DNA from: Acidobacteriota bacterium
GTDB taxonomy: Bacteria > Acidobacteriota > Terriglobia > Bryobacterales > Bryobacteraceae
Length of the DNA stretch: 44,584 bases
Assembly (NCBI GenBank): GCA_025354885.1
Contig: JANXLY010000116.1
Location: forward strand, 1 to 44,584
Reading direction: 5' to 3'
Of the stretch, positions 25,500 through 34,300 are shown in pieces (positions within the stretch are counted from its first letter, which is position 1; each line of letters begins with the position of its first letter). The notes below the pieces were generated by a model that had not been told where the DNA came from, ran no database searches, and saw only the letters and a list, made by a program, of their open reading frames with translations. The translations under genes were made by a program, and so were the position numbers.

Positions 25500-25949
25500 A
25501 TGCCGACCCTGCCTATCGACTGGAACCTTCTCTGGGGAGCCGCCCTGAAAATTGGCACAGCCTACCTGCTGGCATTGCCCGCCGGCTTGATGAGCGAGAG
25601 GGAAGGGCATGCCGTGGGGATTCGCACCTTTCCCATAGTTGCCATCGCGAGTTGCGGCTACCTGCTGATCATGCAGGGGCCGGCGGGTGGTGGGGATCTG
25701 CTGGCTGCCAACTCCCGCGTTCTGCAAGGGTTGATCGCGGGCATCGGTTTTATTGGGGGTGGCGCGATTCTCAAAGACGGCGCAACGGTCCACGGGACTG
25801 CGGCTGCCGCCAGCATCTGGAACACCGGAGCCATTGGCGCTTCGGTCGCTATGGGGCACTATGAAATCGCGATTGTCCTTGCGCTTCTGAATATGTTCAC
25901 GTTGAAAGCGATGGTCCCCCTGAAGAAGCGGCTGGACGAAACGAAATAG
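25500..25949 (+). CDS. MgtC/SapB-family membrane protein
   Basis: The 149-residue protein has four hydrophobic segments and the MgtC family patterns ALPAGLMSEREGHAVGIRTF, IAGIGFIGGGAILKDG and GTAAAASIWNTGAIGASVAMG. MgtC-type proteins affect ATP synthase, cellulose production or Mg2+ homeostasis; this short form lacks the C-terminal ACT-like domain. CACAAT at 25488-25493 could be a -10 for a leaderless transcript. Its stop codon is directly followed by the lpxA ATG. Confidence 0.88.
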   Translation: MPTLPIDWNLLWGAALKIGTAYLLALPAGLMSEREGHAVGIRTFPIVAIASCGYLLIMQGPAGGGDLLAANSRVLQGLIAGIGFIGGGAILKDGATVHGTAAAASIWNTGAIGASVAMGHYEIAIVLALLNMFTLKAMVPLKKRLDETK

Positions 25950-26717
25950 ATGATTGCTGCCTCCGCCCGCATCCACCCTGAAGCCGTGATCGGCCCCCGC
26001 ACGCGCATCGGTGAATTCTGCGTGATTGAGCAGGATGTTGTTATTGGTGCTGATTGCGTCCTTGAACCTTACGTTTACGTGAAACGCTGGACCACCCTCG
26101 GCGATGGCAACGAAATATCAGCCGGAACCGTGCTGGGTACTGACCCTCTGGATAAGAATTTCCAGGGCGACCGCAGCTATTTGCGCATGGGTAACGGCAA
26201 TAAGATTCGGGAGCATTACACGATTTCACGCGGCACGAAGCCGGAATCGGTCACGACGCTGGGCGATGGAAACTACATCATGACGTCTGGCCATATCGCG
26301 CATAACTGCACCATTGGCAACAACACGGTAATCGCGAGCTGTGCGCTGGTGGCTGGCCATGTGGAAGTGGAAGATCAGGCGTTTATTTCCGGTGGCGTTG
26401 TGATCCACCAATTCTCGAAAATCGGACGTCTGGCGATGATTGGCGGCAACACGCGGGTGAATATGGATGTCCCGCCGTTCTTCCTTTGCAGCGGCTTTGA
26501 CGTTGAGGCGAAGGGATTAAATATTGTGGGTCTGAAGCGCGCGGGTTTCACGCTGGAACAAGTGGGTCGGTTGAAAAAGGCGTACCAGATCCTTTATCGG
26601 TCTGGTTTGAAACTCGATGACGCGCTCAGTCGAATTGAAACAGAACTTCCGGACGAAAATGTTCAGCATCTGGTCCGGTTTATTCGCGGAAGTCACAGAG
26701 GCATTTGCAGAGAATAG
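25950..26717 (+). CDS. lpxA: UDP-N-acetylglucosamine acyltransferase
   Basis: The 255-residue left-handed beta-helix protein transfers a 3-hydroxyacyl chain from ACP to UDP-GlcNAc, the first lipid A step. Hexapeptide repeats occupy about residues 5-185 (ARIHPEAVIGPRTRIGEFCV and onward). The catalytic histidine is in GHIAHNCTIGNNT (H118, equivalent to His125 of E. coli). GVVIHQFSKIGRLAMIGGNT and FLCSGFDVEAKGLNIVGLKR are conserved, and the C-terminal part is helical. It indicates a lipid A-bearing outer membrane. No lpxB, lpxD or fabZ is adjacent, which is unlike the usual proteobacterial cluster. Confidence 0.95.
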   Translation: MIAASARIHPEAVIGPRTRIGEFCVIEQDVVIGADCVLEPYVYVKRWTTLGDGNEISAGTVLGTDPLDKNFQGDRSYLRMGNGNKIREHYTISRGTKPESVTTLGDGNYIMTSGHIAHNCTIGNNTVIASCALVAGHVEVEDQAFISGGVVIHQFSKIGRLAMIGGNTRVNMDVPPFFLCSGFDVEAKGLNIVGLKRAGFTLEQVGRLKKAYQILYRSGLKLDDALSRIETELPDENVQHLVRFIRGSHRGICRE

Positions 26718-26764
26718 AGGCCAGCAGGGGTAACGGCAGGCCGGTATCCTCGAACCCCGACGGG

Positions 26765-26974
26765 TCAAATTCCAAGCTTTTCAAAAGCCGCCTCGGCTGG
26801 AATGCTGTCTTCACGGCTAATTGCGTCAATCAGCCGTTGCTTCATAGTTGACGAACTCAATAGGTATGCTGTCTCACGCTCTGACTCCAACTCGCGCCAG
26901 AGCGCGATTGGAATGATGACAGCCGTTGGCTCACCGTCTTCGCTCGAAACAAATTGAATATCCGGTTGTGCCAT
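26765..26974 (-). CDS. Phd/YefM-like antitoxin, apparently without a toxin partner
   Basis: From the ATG at 26974 the product is 69 residues, beginning MAQPDIQFVSSEDGEPTAV. The N-terminal beta pattern with GEPTAVIIPIALWRELE matches the Phd/YefM fold, which binds its own promoter. The C-terminal helix region (TMKQRLIDAISRED) would neutralise a RelE/ParE-type toxin. Such toxins normally follow immediately, but here the next bases downstream are 47 bp of spacer and then the 3' end of lpxA on the other strand. The frame extends upstream to 27034, but the ATG at 26974 fits the family better. It is divergent from the VOC gene by 72 bp. Confidence 0.65.
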   Translation of the reverse strand: MAQPDIQFVSSEDGEPTAVIIPIALWRELESERETAYLLSSSTMKQRLIDAISREDSIPAEAAFEKLGI

Positions 26975-27046
26975 CGCTATCAGTGTAAATCCGTTCGTGC
27001 CGGCTCGTTGCACCTTGCAGCGAGTCCGATTCATCTAACTGAACAG

Positions 27047-27529
27047 ATGGCAGCACACCCGCAAACCCGCATCGGCCATGTTCACCTCAAGGTCGCCGAC
27101 CTCGACCGTGCGCTCGGCTTCTATCACGGTGTCCTCGGCTTCGATATCACTCAAAAACTGGGCAATCAGGCAGCATTCCTGGCAGTCGGCGGCTACCACC
27201 ATCACATCGGCCTCAACACTTGGGAAAGTCAGGAGGCTGCGCCTCCGCCGCCCGGTACCACAGGCCTTTACCATCTGGCTATTCTCTATCCCTCGCGAGC
27301 TGAACTGGCCCGCGCGTTGCAGCAACTGATCAAAGCCGGGATCCCCCTCGATGGCGCAGCCGACCACGGCGTGAGCGAAGCGCTCTACCTTCGTGACCCT
27401 GACCAGAACGGCGTGGAACTGTATTGGGACCGCCCCGAAGATCAATGGCCCCGCACCGCCAACGGCGAACTTTCCATGTACACACGTCCGCTCGACTTAC
27501 AAAGCCTGCTCCAAACCACTCAGGCGTGA
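27047..27529 (+). CDS. VOC-family (glyoxalase/extradiol dioxygenase fold) protein
   Basis: The 160-residue protein contains the VOC repeats: RIGHVHLKVADLDRALGFYH at the start (first metal histidine), AVGGYHHHIGLNTWES, then YHLAILYPSRAELARAL and DPDQNGVELYWDRP (Glu ligand). This is the arrangement of CatE-like catechol 2,3-dioxygenases or related small VOC proteins; substrate cannot be assigned. The ATG at 27047 is chosen because the fold begins there, and the upstream frame overlaps the antitoxin promoter. Its end overlaps queG by 33 bp, convergently. Confidence 0.88.
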   Translation: MAAHPQTRIGHVHLKVADLDRALGFYHGVLGFDITQKLGNQAAFLAVGGYHHHIGLNTWESQEAAPPPPGTTGLYHLAILYPSRAELARALQQLIKAGIPLDGAADHGVSEALYLRDPDQNGVELYWDRPEDQWPRTANGELSMYTRPLDLQSLLQTTQA

Positions 27530-28558
27530 AAGCGCCCACCGGGCATGTTCCGCCACCACGGCATTCGGATATTCAGCCATCCGGCGTAAAGGTTCGCGGA
27601 ACTGATCCAGGCCCGAATTCCCCATCGCGACAGCCACGTTCCGCAGAAACCCGGCATATTTCGCCCGAGTGACTGGAGAACTACGAAACATTCCCTGGAA
27701 CTCAGCCTCGCTGATTGCTCCCAGCTTTTCAAGATCAGGCGCAAAATCCCGGGGTGCAAACGCCGCCTCTCGCGTCTGCACAGCCTTCCGGTTCCAAGGG
27801 CAAACATCCTGACAGATGTCACACCCAAAAATATTCGCCCCCATGCCCTCGCGTAAATTTTCCGGGATCATGCCGCGCAGTTCGATCGTGAAATACGAAA
27901 TACAAAGCCGCGCATCGAGTTGATAGGGAGTCAGCGCAGCCGTCGGGCAGGCGTCAATACACCGGGTGCAGGTGCCGCACCGGTCCGGAGGTGGTAAATC
28001 CGGCTGCAGAACAGCCGTGGTCAGCAGTTCCCCCAGAAAAAACCAGGACCCGACTCCCTCCCGAATCAGGCAGGTATTCTTCCCAATCCAGCCCAGGCCC
28101 GCCTGCCGGGCCAGCGACCGCTCCAGCAATGGTGCCGTATCAACACACGCCCGCCACTCACATTCCCTGATTTCACACAACTTGTGTGCCAATTTTTTCA
28201 GACGCCCGCGCATTAAATCGTGATAATCATCGCCCCAGGCATACCGCGAAACCCAGGCACGCTCGGGTTCGGTCATATCTACAGAGCAGGGCTCCGGCCC
28301 GCTATACAGCATTCCGACTGAAATGACTGACTGCAAACCGGGCAACAATTCCGCCGGATCGGCCCTCAAATCGGCACGGTGATCGGTCAAATATCGCATT
28401 TCGCCCGCCATACCGGCGTCCACCCAAGCGCGATACCGGCCGAAATCCGGTGCCGGCCCGGCCGCTGCTACGCCTGCCAGATCAAAGCCGCATTCCGCCG
28501 CTAACTCGCGGACAACAGAACCGGTTAGCTGCGTTGAATCAGGCGGTAAATTCACCAT
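27497..28558 (-). CDS. queG: epoxyqueuosine reductase
   Basis: The 353-residue cobalamin- and iron-sulfur-dependent enzyme reduces epoxyqueuosine to queuosine in tRNA. The N-terminal domain has AGMAGEMRYLTDHRADLRAD, then VDTAPLLERSLARQAGLGWIGKNT (conserved Asp region). Two [4Fe-4S] sites follow, CGTCTRCIDACPTAAL and CDICQDVCPWNRKA. The C-terminal part carries HEAT-like helices (ANPNAV-type repeat AEYPNAVVAEHARWAL). It pairs functionally with the transporter at 24788-25474. It is divergent from the radical SAM gene by 137 bp. Confidence 0.95.
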   Translation of the reverse strand: MVNLPPDSTQLTGSVVRELAAECGFDLAGVAAAGPAPDFGRYRAWVDAGMAGEMRYLTDHRADLRADPAELLPGLQSVISVGMLYSGPEPCSVDMTEPERAWVSRYAWGDDYHDLMRGRLKKLAHKLCEIRECEWRACVDTAPLLERSLARQAGLGWIGKNTCLIREGVGSWFFLGELLTTAVLQPDLPPPDRCGTCTRCIDACPTAALTPYQLDARLCISYFTIELRGMIPENLREGMGANIFGCDICQDVCPWNRKAVQTREAAFAPRDFAPDLEKLGAISEAEFQGMFRSSPVTRAKYAGFLRNVAVAMGNSGLDQFREPLRRMAEYPNAVVAEHARWALSRLSGLEQAL

Positions 28559-28695
28559 TCGGCTTCCATTAGATAACGATACTCCCCGCCTAACTGCTTT
28601 TGGGCGCAGTTCAATGAATTGCGCGTCGAAATCGCGAGGGGAGGTATTACCCTAAGCAAGATAGCTAAGTACTGGCTCCAGGAGAATTTTGACAC

Positions 28696-30801
28696 ATGCA
28701 TAAACCCATCAAATACGTCGAGAAGGCGCTAACAGTCGCGGCCGGAGCTGCGTGGAAGGTCTTCAACTCCTTCAATTCCGTTCGTCCCAACCCTTCGTTC
28801 ACCCCGAAATGGTCTGACAAACCCCTCCTGAAGTCCTGGGAAAAGCAGAAACCCACTCTTGGCTGGCCTCGCACGACTGACTCGCTCTGCCCCAAGTGCG
28901 TCCCCGAAATCCGCAACAAGATCGTCAACGGCGAACTGCCGGTTGAGATCCTCCGCAACCAGAAAGCCGGCGAAATCAAGGCGCAGATCATCCAGCGCGA
29001 CGGCAAGATTCTCATGGTCAAGGATTGTGAAGTCCACGGCCATTTTGAAGATGTGATGGCCATTGATACTGCTTTCTTCGACCATCTGGAAAAGGTTTTC
29101 CCGGGCCGCGACATCCGCGCCCACAACGACAAAGGTCTGCACAACCACGGTTCTTCCACCGTCACACACGGTCGCGGGTCGGTGCTCACCATCGATCTCA
29201 CCAACCGCTGCAACATGATGTGCGACCCCTGCTTTATGGACGCCAATCAGGTCGGCTTCGTCCACGAACTCAGCTGGGAAGACATCCAGACCATGCTGGA
29301 TAACGCCATTACTATCAAACCGCGTCGCCAGATGTCGGTGCAGTTCTCGGGCGGCGAACCTACACTCTCCCCGCATTTCCTTGACGCCGTTCGTTACTCC
29401 CGCAAGGTCGGATACAACAGCGTTCAGGCTGCCACCAATGGCATCGAATTCGCCAAGAGCCCGGAATTTTGTAAACAGGCTGCCGAAGCGGGTCTGCGTT
29501 ATGCGTATCTGCAGTTTGATGGCGTCGGCAACGCCGCCAATTCGCATCGCGCCGTTGGAAATTTGTTCGACGTGAAATTGCGGGCCATCGAAAACCTGCA
29601 TTCCAACGGTGTCGATATCGTCCCCGTGATCACGATCATCAATGGCGTGAACAACGAGCAGGTGGGCAAAGTGGTCCAGTTCGCGCTGGATAACCCGAAG
29701 AAGATTTCGTTCCTGTCATTCCAGCCCGTTTCTTTCACTGGTCGCGATGAAGAAGTCACCGTCGAACGCCGCACGGCCCAGCGTTATACCCTGTCGCATC
29801 TGGCGCACGATGTCAAAAATCAAGTGGGCATGGGCGAACCCATCCGTGACTGGTTCCCGATTTCCTTCATGAGCACCTTTTCGGATTGCGCCGATCTCCT
29901 CCATGGACCCGAATCTGACTGGGGCCAGTTGAGCTGCGGTTGCCATCCTAACTGCGGCATTGGAATGGCTGTGATGATCGACAAGGAAACCAAAGAATTC
30001 CGCCCGGTTACAGCTTTCTTAAACGCCGAACAGCTTTCGAAGGATATTGCCAGCGTGAATGACGCAGCTCGTGGCAAGTTCCTCACCATCGTCGGCGTCG
30101 GACTGGCGTTGCTGCGCAACTACAATCCGATGGAATCGCCCAGCACCTTCAAGCTGAGCGATCTTCTGAAGAAGTTCGACAAGGCTTTCGGTGCGACCGA
30201 TACCGATTACGGGAAGGTTGACGGCACCCGCACCATTGAAGATATCGAAAAGCGCCGTCAGGACCGCTGGAACTTCCTTTTCATCGCAGGCATGTGGTTC
30301 CAGGATCTCTTCAACTACGATTTCCGCCGCACCGAACAATGCATCATCCCTTACGCTACGCAGGAAGGCGAAATCAGCTTCTGCGCTTACAATACCGGCG
30401 TGGGCTGGCGGAACATTGTAGAGAAAATGCACATGACTGCTTCGCTCACCAAGTGGTATGAAGAAAAGGGCAAGCACGAGATTTTTGCAGGCGGCAAGAA
30501 AGTCAACCTCACCACGACTACGCACTCTCTCAAGCTCAACCTGGACGATGTGAATGCTGACATCCAGCATGATCTGGACAACCAGGGAATCGCCAAAACG
30601 GCGCGCGAAGAAAAGATCCGTCAGCGCAACGCCGATATGCTCAGGAAATCGGCCGACGATGCGAAGATGGCAAAGCTTTACCGCGAGGTTGTTCTGAAGG
30701 AAAAGCCAGTGGAATCCGGATTTGTGCCGCTGGGACACATCGGCGGCATCGCCCCCGCTCCAGCCGTCAAGAAAGAAGAAGTCGGCGCCCTCGGCGACTA
30801 A
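28696..30801 (+). CDS. multi-cluster radical SAM protein, Tes/Mj0619-like (candidate membrane-spanning lipid synthase)
   Basis: A 701-residue radical SAM enzyme. The SAM-cluster motif is CNMMCDPC (C172, C176, C179), followed by QFSGGEPTLSPHF. Extra cysteines fall in the places used by the tetraether synthase family: SLCPKC (C65, C68) and MVKDCEVHGHFEDV (C111) before the barrel, CGCHPNC (C414, C416, C420) after it, and C549 and C563 (EGEISFCAYNTG). Archaeal Tes joins lipid tails into membrane-spanning lipids; acidobacteria contain iso-diabolic acid and related spanning lipids, so that role is attractive here. The tail beyond residue 570 is charged and helical, longer than I expect for the family. 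No signal peptide. AGGAGA lies 11 bases before the ATG, and a terminator follows. Confidence 0.85.
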   Translation: MHKPIKYVEKALTVAAGAAWKVFNSFNSVRPNPSFTPKWSDKPLLKSWEKQKPTLGWPRTTDSLCPKCVPEIRNKIVNGELPVEILRNQKAGEIKAQIIQRDGKILMVKDCEVHGHFEDVMAIDTAFFDHLEKVFPGRDIRAHNDKGLHNHGSSTVTHGRGSVLTIDLTNRCNMMCDPCFMDANQVGFVHELSWEDIQTMLDNAITIKPRRQMSVQFSGGEPTLSPHFLDAVRYSRKVGYNSVQAATNGIEFAKSPEFCKQAAEAGLRYAYLQFDGVGNAANSHRAVGNLFDVKLRAIENLHSNGVDIVPVITIINGVNNEQVGKVVQFALDNPKKISFLSFQPVSFTGRDEEVTVERRTAQRYTLSHLAHDVKNQVGMGEPIRDWFPISFMSTFSDCADLLHGPESDWGQLSCGCHPNCGIGMAVMIDKETKEFRPVTAFLNAEQLSKDIASVNDAARGKFLTIVGVGLALLRNYNPMESPSTFKLSDLLKKFDKAFGATDTDYGKVDGTRTIEDIEKRRQDRWNFLFIAGMWFQDLFNYDFRRTEQCIIPYATQEGEISFCAYNTGVGWRNIVEKMHMTASLTKWYEEKGKHEIFAGGKKVNLTTTTHSLKLNLDDVNADIQHDLDNQGIAKTAREEKIRQRNADMLRKSADDAKMAKLYREVVLKEKPVESGFVPLGHIGGIAPAPAVKKEEVGALGD

Positions 30802-30828
30802 ATCTTTCCATTCTCAAACTAACCAATG

Positions 30829-30857
30829 GCCGCACGGGAAACCGTGCGGCTTTTTTG
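30829..30857 (+). terminator. intrinsic terminator after the radical SAM gene
   Basis: GCCGCACGG (30829-30837), loop GAAA and CCGTGCGGC (30842-30850) form a perfect 9-bp stem, followed by six T (30851-30856). The radical SAM transcript should end here, so the cytochrome gene downstream needs its own promoter. Confidence 0.92.
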
Positions 30858-30898
30858 TCCTCGCAACATTTGGGGCATTCAATTGCTTGTCTCAATGC

Positions 30899-31282
30899 AT
30901 GAGATTCGCAATCCTGCTGGCCGTCCTCTCCTCCGCGTCAGTAGCCGCAGCGCAAACACAGTCTCTGGATGGCGCGGTTCTGTATAAAGATTATTGCTCG
31001 TCCTGTCACGGCGTGGTTGCCAAAGGAGACGGACCCATGGCGAAATCCCTCAAGTCGCCGCCTGCGGATTTGACCCGCATTTCTACGCGCAATGGAGGTA
31101 CGTTCCCCCTGGCGCGCATTTCAAAAGTCATCTCCGGCGAAGCACAACTCCCCGGTGGTCATGGTAATCGCGAAATGCCGGTTTGGGGTCCCTTCTTTTC
31201 TCGTGTGGATGCTGATCAGGACCTCGGACGAATGCGCGTCGACAGCCTTGCCCGTTACCTGCGTAAGATCCAGCAACCGTAG
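30899..31282 (+). CDS. small exported class I cytochrome c
   Basis: A 127-residue protein with a signal peptide (MRFAILLAVLSSASVAAAQ). One heme site, DYCSSCHGVVAKGDGPMAKS, is followed by PPADLT, typical of mono-heme cytochromes with a GDGP loop. A methionine in NREMPVWGPFF is the likely sixth ligand. The C-terminal helix is LARYLRKIQQP. It would carry electrons in the periplasm. The ATG at 30899 is chosen for its signal peptide. The gene lies between two terminators and appears to be transcribed alone. Confidence 0.9.
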   Translation: MRFAILLAVLSSASVAAAQTQSLDGAVLYKDYCSSCHGVVAKGDGPMAKSLKSPPADLTRISTRNGGTFPLARISKVISGEAQLPGGHGNREMPVWGPFFSRVDADQDLGRMRVDSLARYLRKIQQP

Positions 31283-31318
31283 GCGCGGCTGCGTCAAACA
31301 GCGCACCGGTAACGACAA

Positions 31319-31349
31319 AAAAGCCGCCGGGTTTTCCCCGACGGCTTTT
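31319..31349. terminator. bidirectional terminator between cytochrome c and the TonB-dependent receptor
   Basis: AAAAGCCG (31319-31326) pairs with CGGCTTTT (31342-31349), with an inner four-pair stem and a T-rich loop. A-run on one side and T-run on the other let it serve both convergent genes. Confidence 0.88.
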
Positions 31350-31368
31350 CGATTTACAACACGCTGAC

Positions 31369-34300
31369 TTAGAACGAGAAGCGTGCACCAACCTGAATGG
31401 CACGGGGGCCGCCTGAACTAAACGTGGACGCCTGACCCACACGCGCAGTTTTCTGTCCGAACGCGCTCGAATTCAGAGTCACGTTGGTATAGGTGATGTT
31501 GGCCAGGTTTAACACGTTAAAGAACTCCCCAAACACCTGGAGGCGGTAGCGCTCCTTGTAGGAAAATTCCTTCGTGAGGCGGACATCCTGGTTGATGACC
31601 GGCTTACCCAGTTCGTAATTCGCCGGCAAGGTAAGTTTCGGAATGGTGGCACCGTTCCGCGCCTTGGTTCCCGCCAGCGTCGAATTGAATGTCGCTACGG
31701 CCGTTTCCAGGTCGGCCTTGCCGCAACCGTCGTTGAAGCACCCGTAAGAGAGTCCGGGAACGGCAAAACTCAGCGGAAAGGTCGTGTTACCGGCACCGTT
31801 CAAATCGATGCCGGAGATCACCGGATTCACAGGCGTTTTGCTAACGATCGAAGAGTTCAAGCTCATCTTTACGCCAAACGGAAGATTCACAACACCAGCA
31901 AAGTTGAAGTTCTGCCGTGCGAGATTGGGCCCGAAAGTGGAACCATAGTTGTCGAGGTTAACCGCCGCCGCCATCACCATGTTGTCCTGTAATGCATAGG
32001 AAGCCGTGTACTGGAAATGATGCGAGAACCGTTTCTGCAGCTTAACCAGAAGCCCGTTGTATACAGTGCGTCCTTCAGGCGTCCAGACGGTAATGCCGCC
32101 CGTTGAACAATTGTGAGTGGGGTCGAAATCCGGCACGGTGGTGCAGCGCGGTATTACGGGTAGTCCACCGGAGGAAATCCGCGAAAAGCGGTTCAGTTCG
32201 AGTTCGCCCAGTTGTGCATTGACGCCCACCCGGCGTGCGTAGTCCACTGTCAGCATCAGGTTAAAGGGAAGTTCCCGCTGGACACCGATTGATGTCTGGT
32301 AGCTGTGCAGTTGCGGATACTTTGAAGGATAGATTTCAATCCCCTGCTTCACCACCTGGATGCCCGATACCGAATAGGGGCCGTCCGTTATTGGTGTATT
32401 TCCGAACAGCTTTGACGCCAGCACCGGAGACTGTTGATCCACGATCTTCAGGAATTCGCCCAGTGTCACATTGGTGAGCGAACTCAGCGGCAGCGGCGCG
32501 CCAACTGCCAGAGGCTGGACGCCGGAACTGGTCTGGGCGAACTTGCCCGGATAGATATTAGTGAAGGCGCTGGCCGCGATGTTGTAGCGGCCGTTGCCCG
32601 CCGGTCCGATATATGCGGGCTGCGTGAACTGCTGCCACACGTTGACAGTATCCCAGTAGAGTCCGCCGCCACCGCGAATGACCGTCTTCTTGTCTTTGCC
32701 CAGAGCCCAGGCAAAACCCGTCATCGGCGCAAAGTTTGTACGGTTGGGCTGCGTGGCCGTGAGACCGCTCGCCACGCCGCCGTTCTGGCCGTTAAAGATG
32801 GGCGCAAGATATTGCGGAATCGGCAGATTCGAACCGAACAAACCGGTTTCCAGATTGTAGGACAGGCCAGCGTTGACAGTAAGATTCTGACTGATCTTCC
32901 AGGTATCAGCGAACCACGGATGGCTCCGCCAGTTTTTGCTGCCCTTGTCATGCTGGTAGAAACTGGGGAAACTTCCGTTTCCAATGCCGATTCCGCTGTA
33001 AATAGCGGCCGTTACCGGCGCGATGGGGAGATTCAGCAAATCCTCAGTTGTCTGCAGCAGCGAGGGCAAACTCGCAAACGCTCCGGCCGGGAAGGCTGCG
33101 CCCTGCGTCCGTGTTTGTTCCACCGAGTACAGGGAAATGCAGCCCGGATCGCACTTATCCCAGGGCTTGTAAGCGGTCGTGGTCATCTCAACGTCAATAC
33201 CGAAGCGGATGCGGTGCGCGCCCTTCTGCCAGTTGACCGTATCGATCACCTGATAGGAACGGTTCTGATGGAACTGGGGGCCATTGGGATCGTTTCCCGC
33301 TCCATAGGTATAGGTGGAGGATCCCACCATGCTGATGATCGCGGGTAACCCATATCCAACACAGGGCAACTTGCAATCCTCGGGATTGGCGTTCGGCCCG
33401 CCGTTCTGCCACAAGTGATACTGCGCACGGAAATCGTTCACCAGATTTGGCGACAGAATAGTGGTCAAACCTGTGATCGTCTGATCCGCCCAGTTGGTAT
33501 TGTAAACCCACGCCGAGGGAGCGCCTGTTCCGTTATACGGTCCGAAATTCTTGTTGCCGTCATGCGAATGCCGCAGGAACATGCTGTGCTTCTCAGAGAT
33601 CTTATAGTCAAACCTCGTGGTGATCCAGTTGTAATGCAGCGGACTCGCAAAAATGCCGTTCAGGGGCTGCATTGAGGGCAGGTCATTCTGCGATGTGATG
33701 ACAGACGTCTGACCCATGTGCTCGTAGCTGCCGAAATAAAACAGCTTGTTCTTCAGAATGGGTCCGCCGATCCAGAAACCCGGATTCTTGCGCTGAAAGA
33801 ACGGACTCGGGTTGGCCCGGCTGCGCACCAGACCCGGATATGAGGACATGTTGTGATCGCGGTAGTAATAAAACCCGCTGCCGTGGAAATCATTGCCGCC
33901 CGAGCGAGTCACGATATTGATCGCGCCCGTGGAACCCACTCCGGTGGACGGATCAAAGTTCACGCTCGACAGCTGGAATTCCTGCACAATCTCCTGTGAG
34001 AAATTCATGGAACTGTTGCCTTCCACTTCATCGTTGATCACGCCGCCATCAATGGTGATGCGAGCGCCGTTGCCGCCCACGCCGCCCAGAATCGTGACAT
34101 TGAACATCGAGTTGAACTGGGAAGTCGATCCGGGAGTTACCGTGACGCCGGGTTCAAGAGACGCCAGTTGCAGGGAACTGCGGCCATTGAGCGGCAGGTC
34201 CTGAATACTTTCCCGCGAGATGAGTCCCGCAACCGCGTGACTCTCATAATTGATCTGAGCGGAAGCGGCTTCCACCGTGACGACTTCCCGTGTAGCACCC

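Noticed and set aside
28729..29601. 290-codon minus-strand frame opposite the radical SAM gene
   Set aside because: Antisense shadow without start signal or domain.
32434..33348. 304-codon plus-strand frame inside the TonB-dependent receptor
   Set aside because: Composition is that of an antisense frame; no domain or start signal, and the receptor reads through without interruption.
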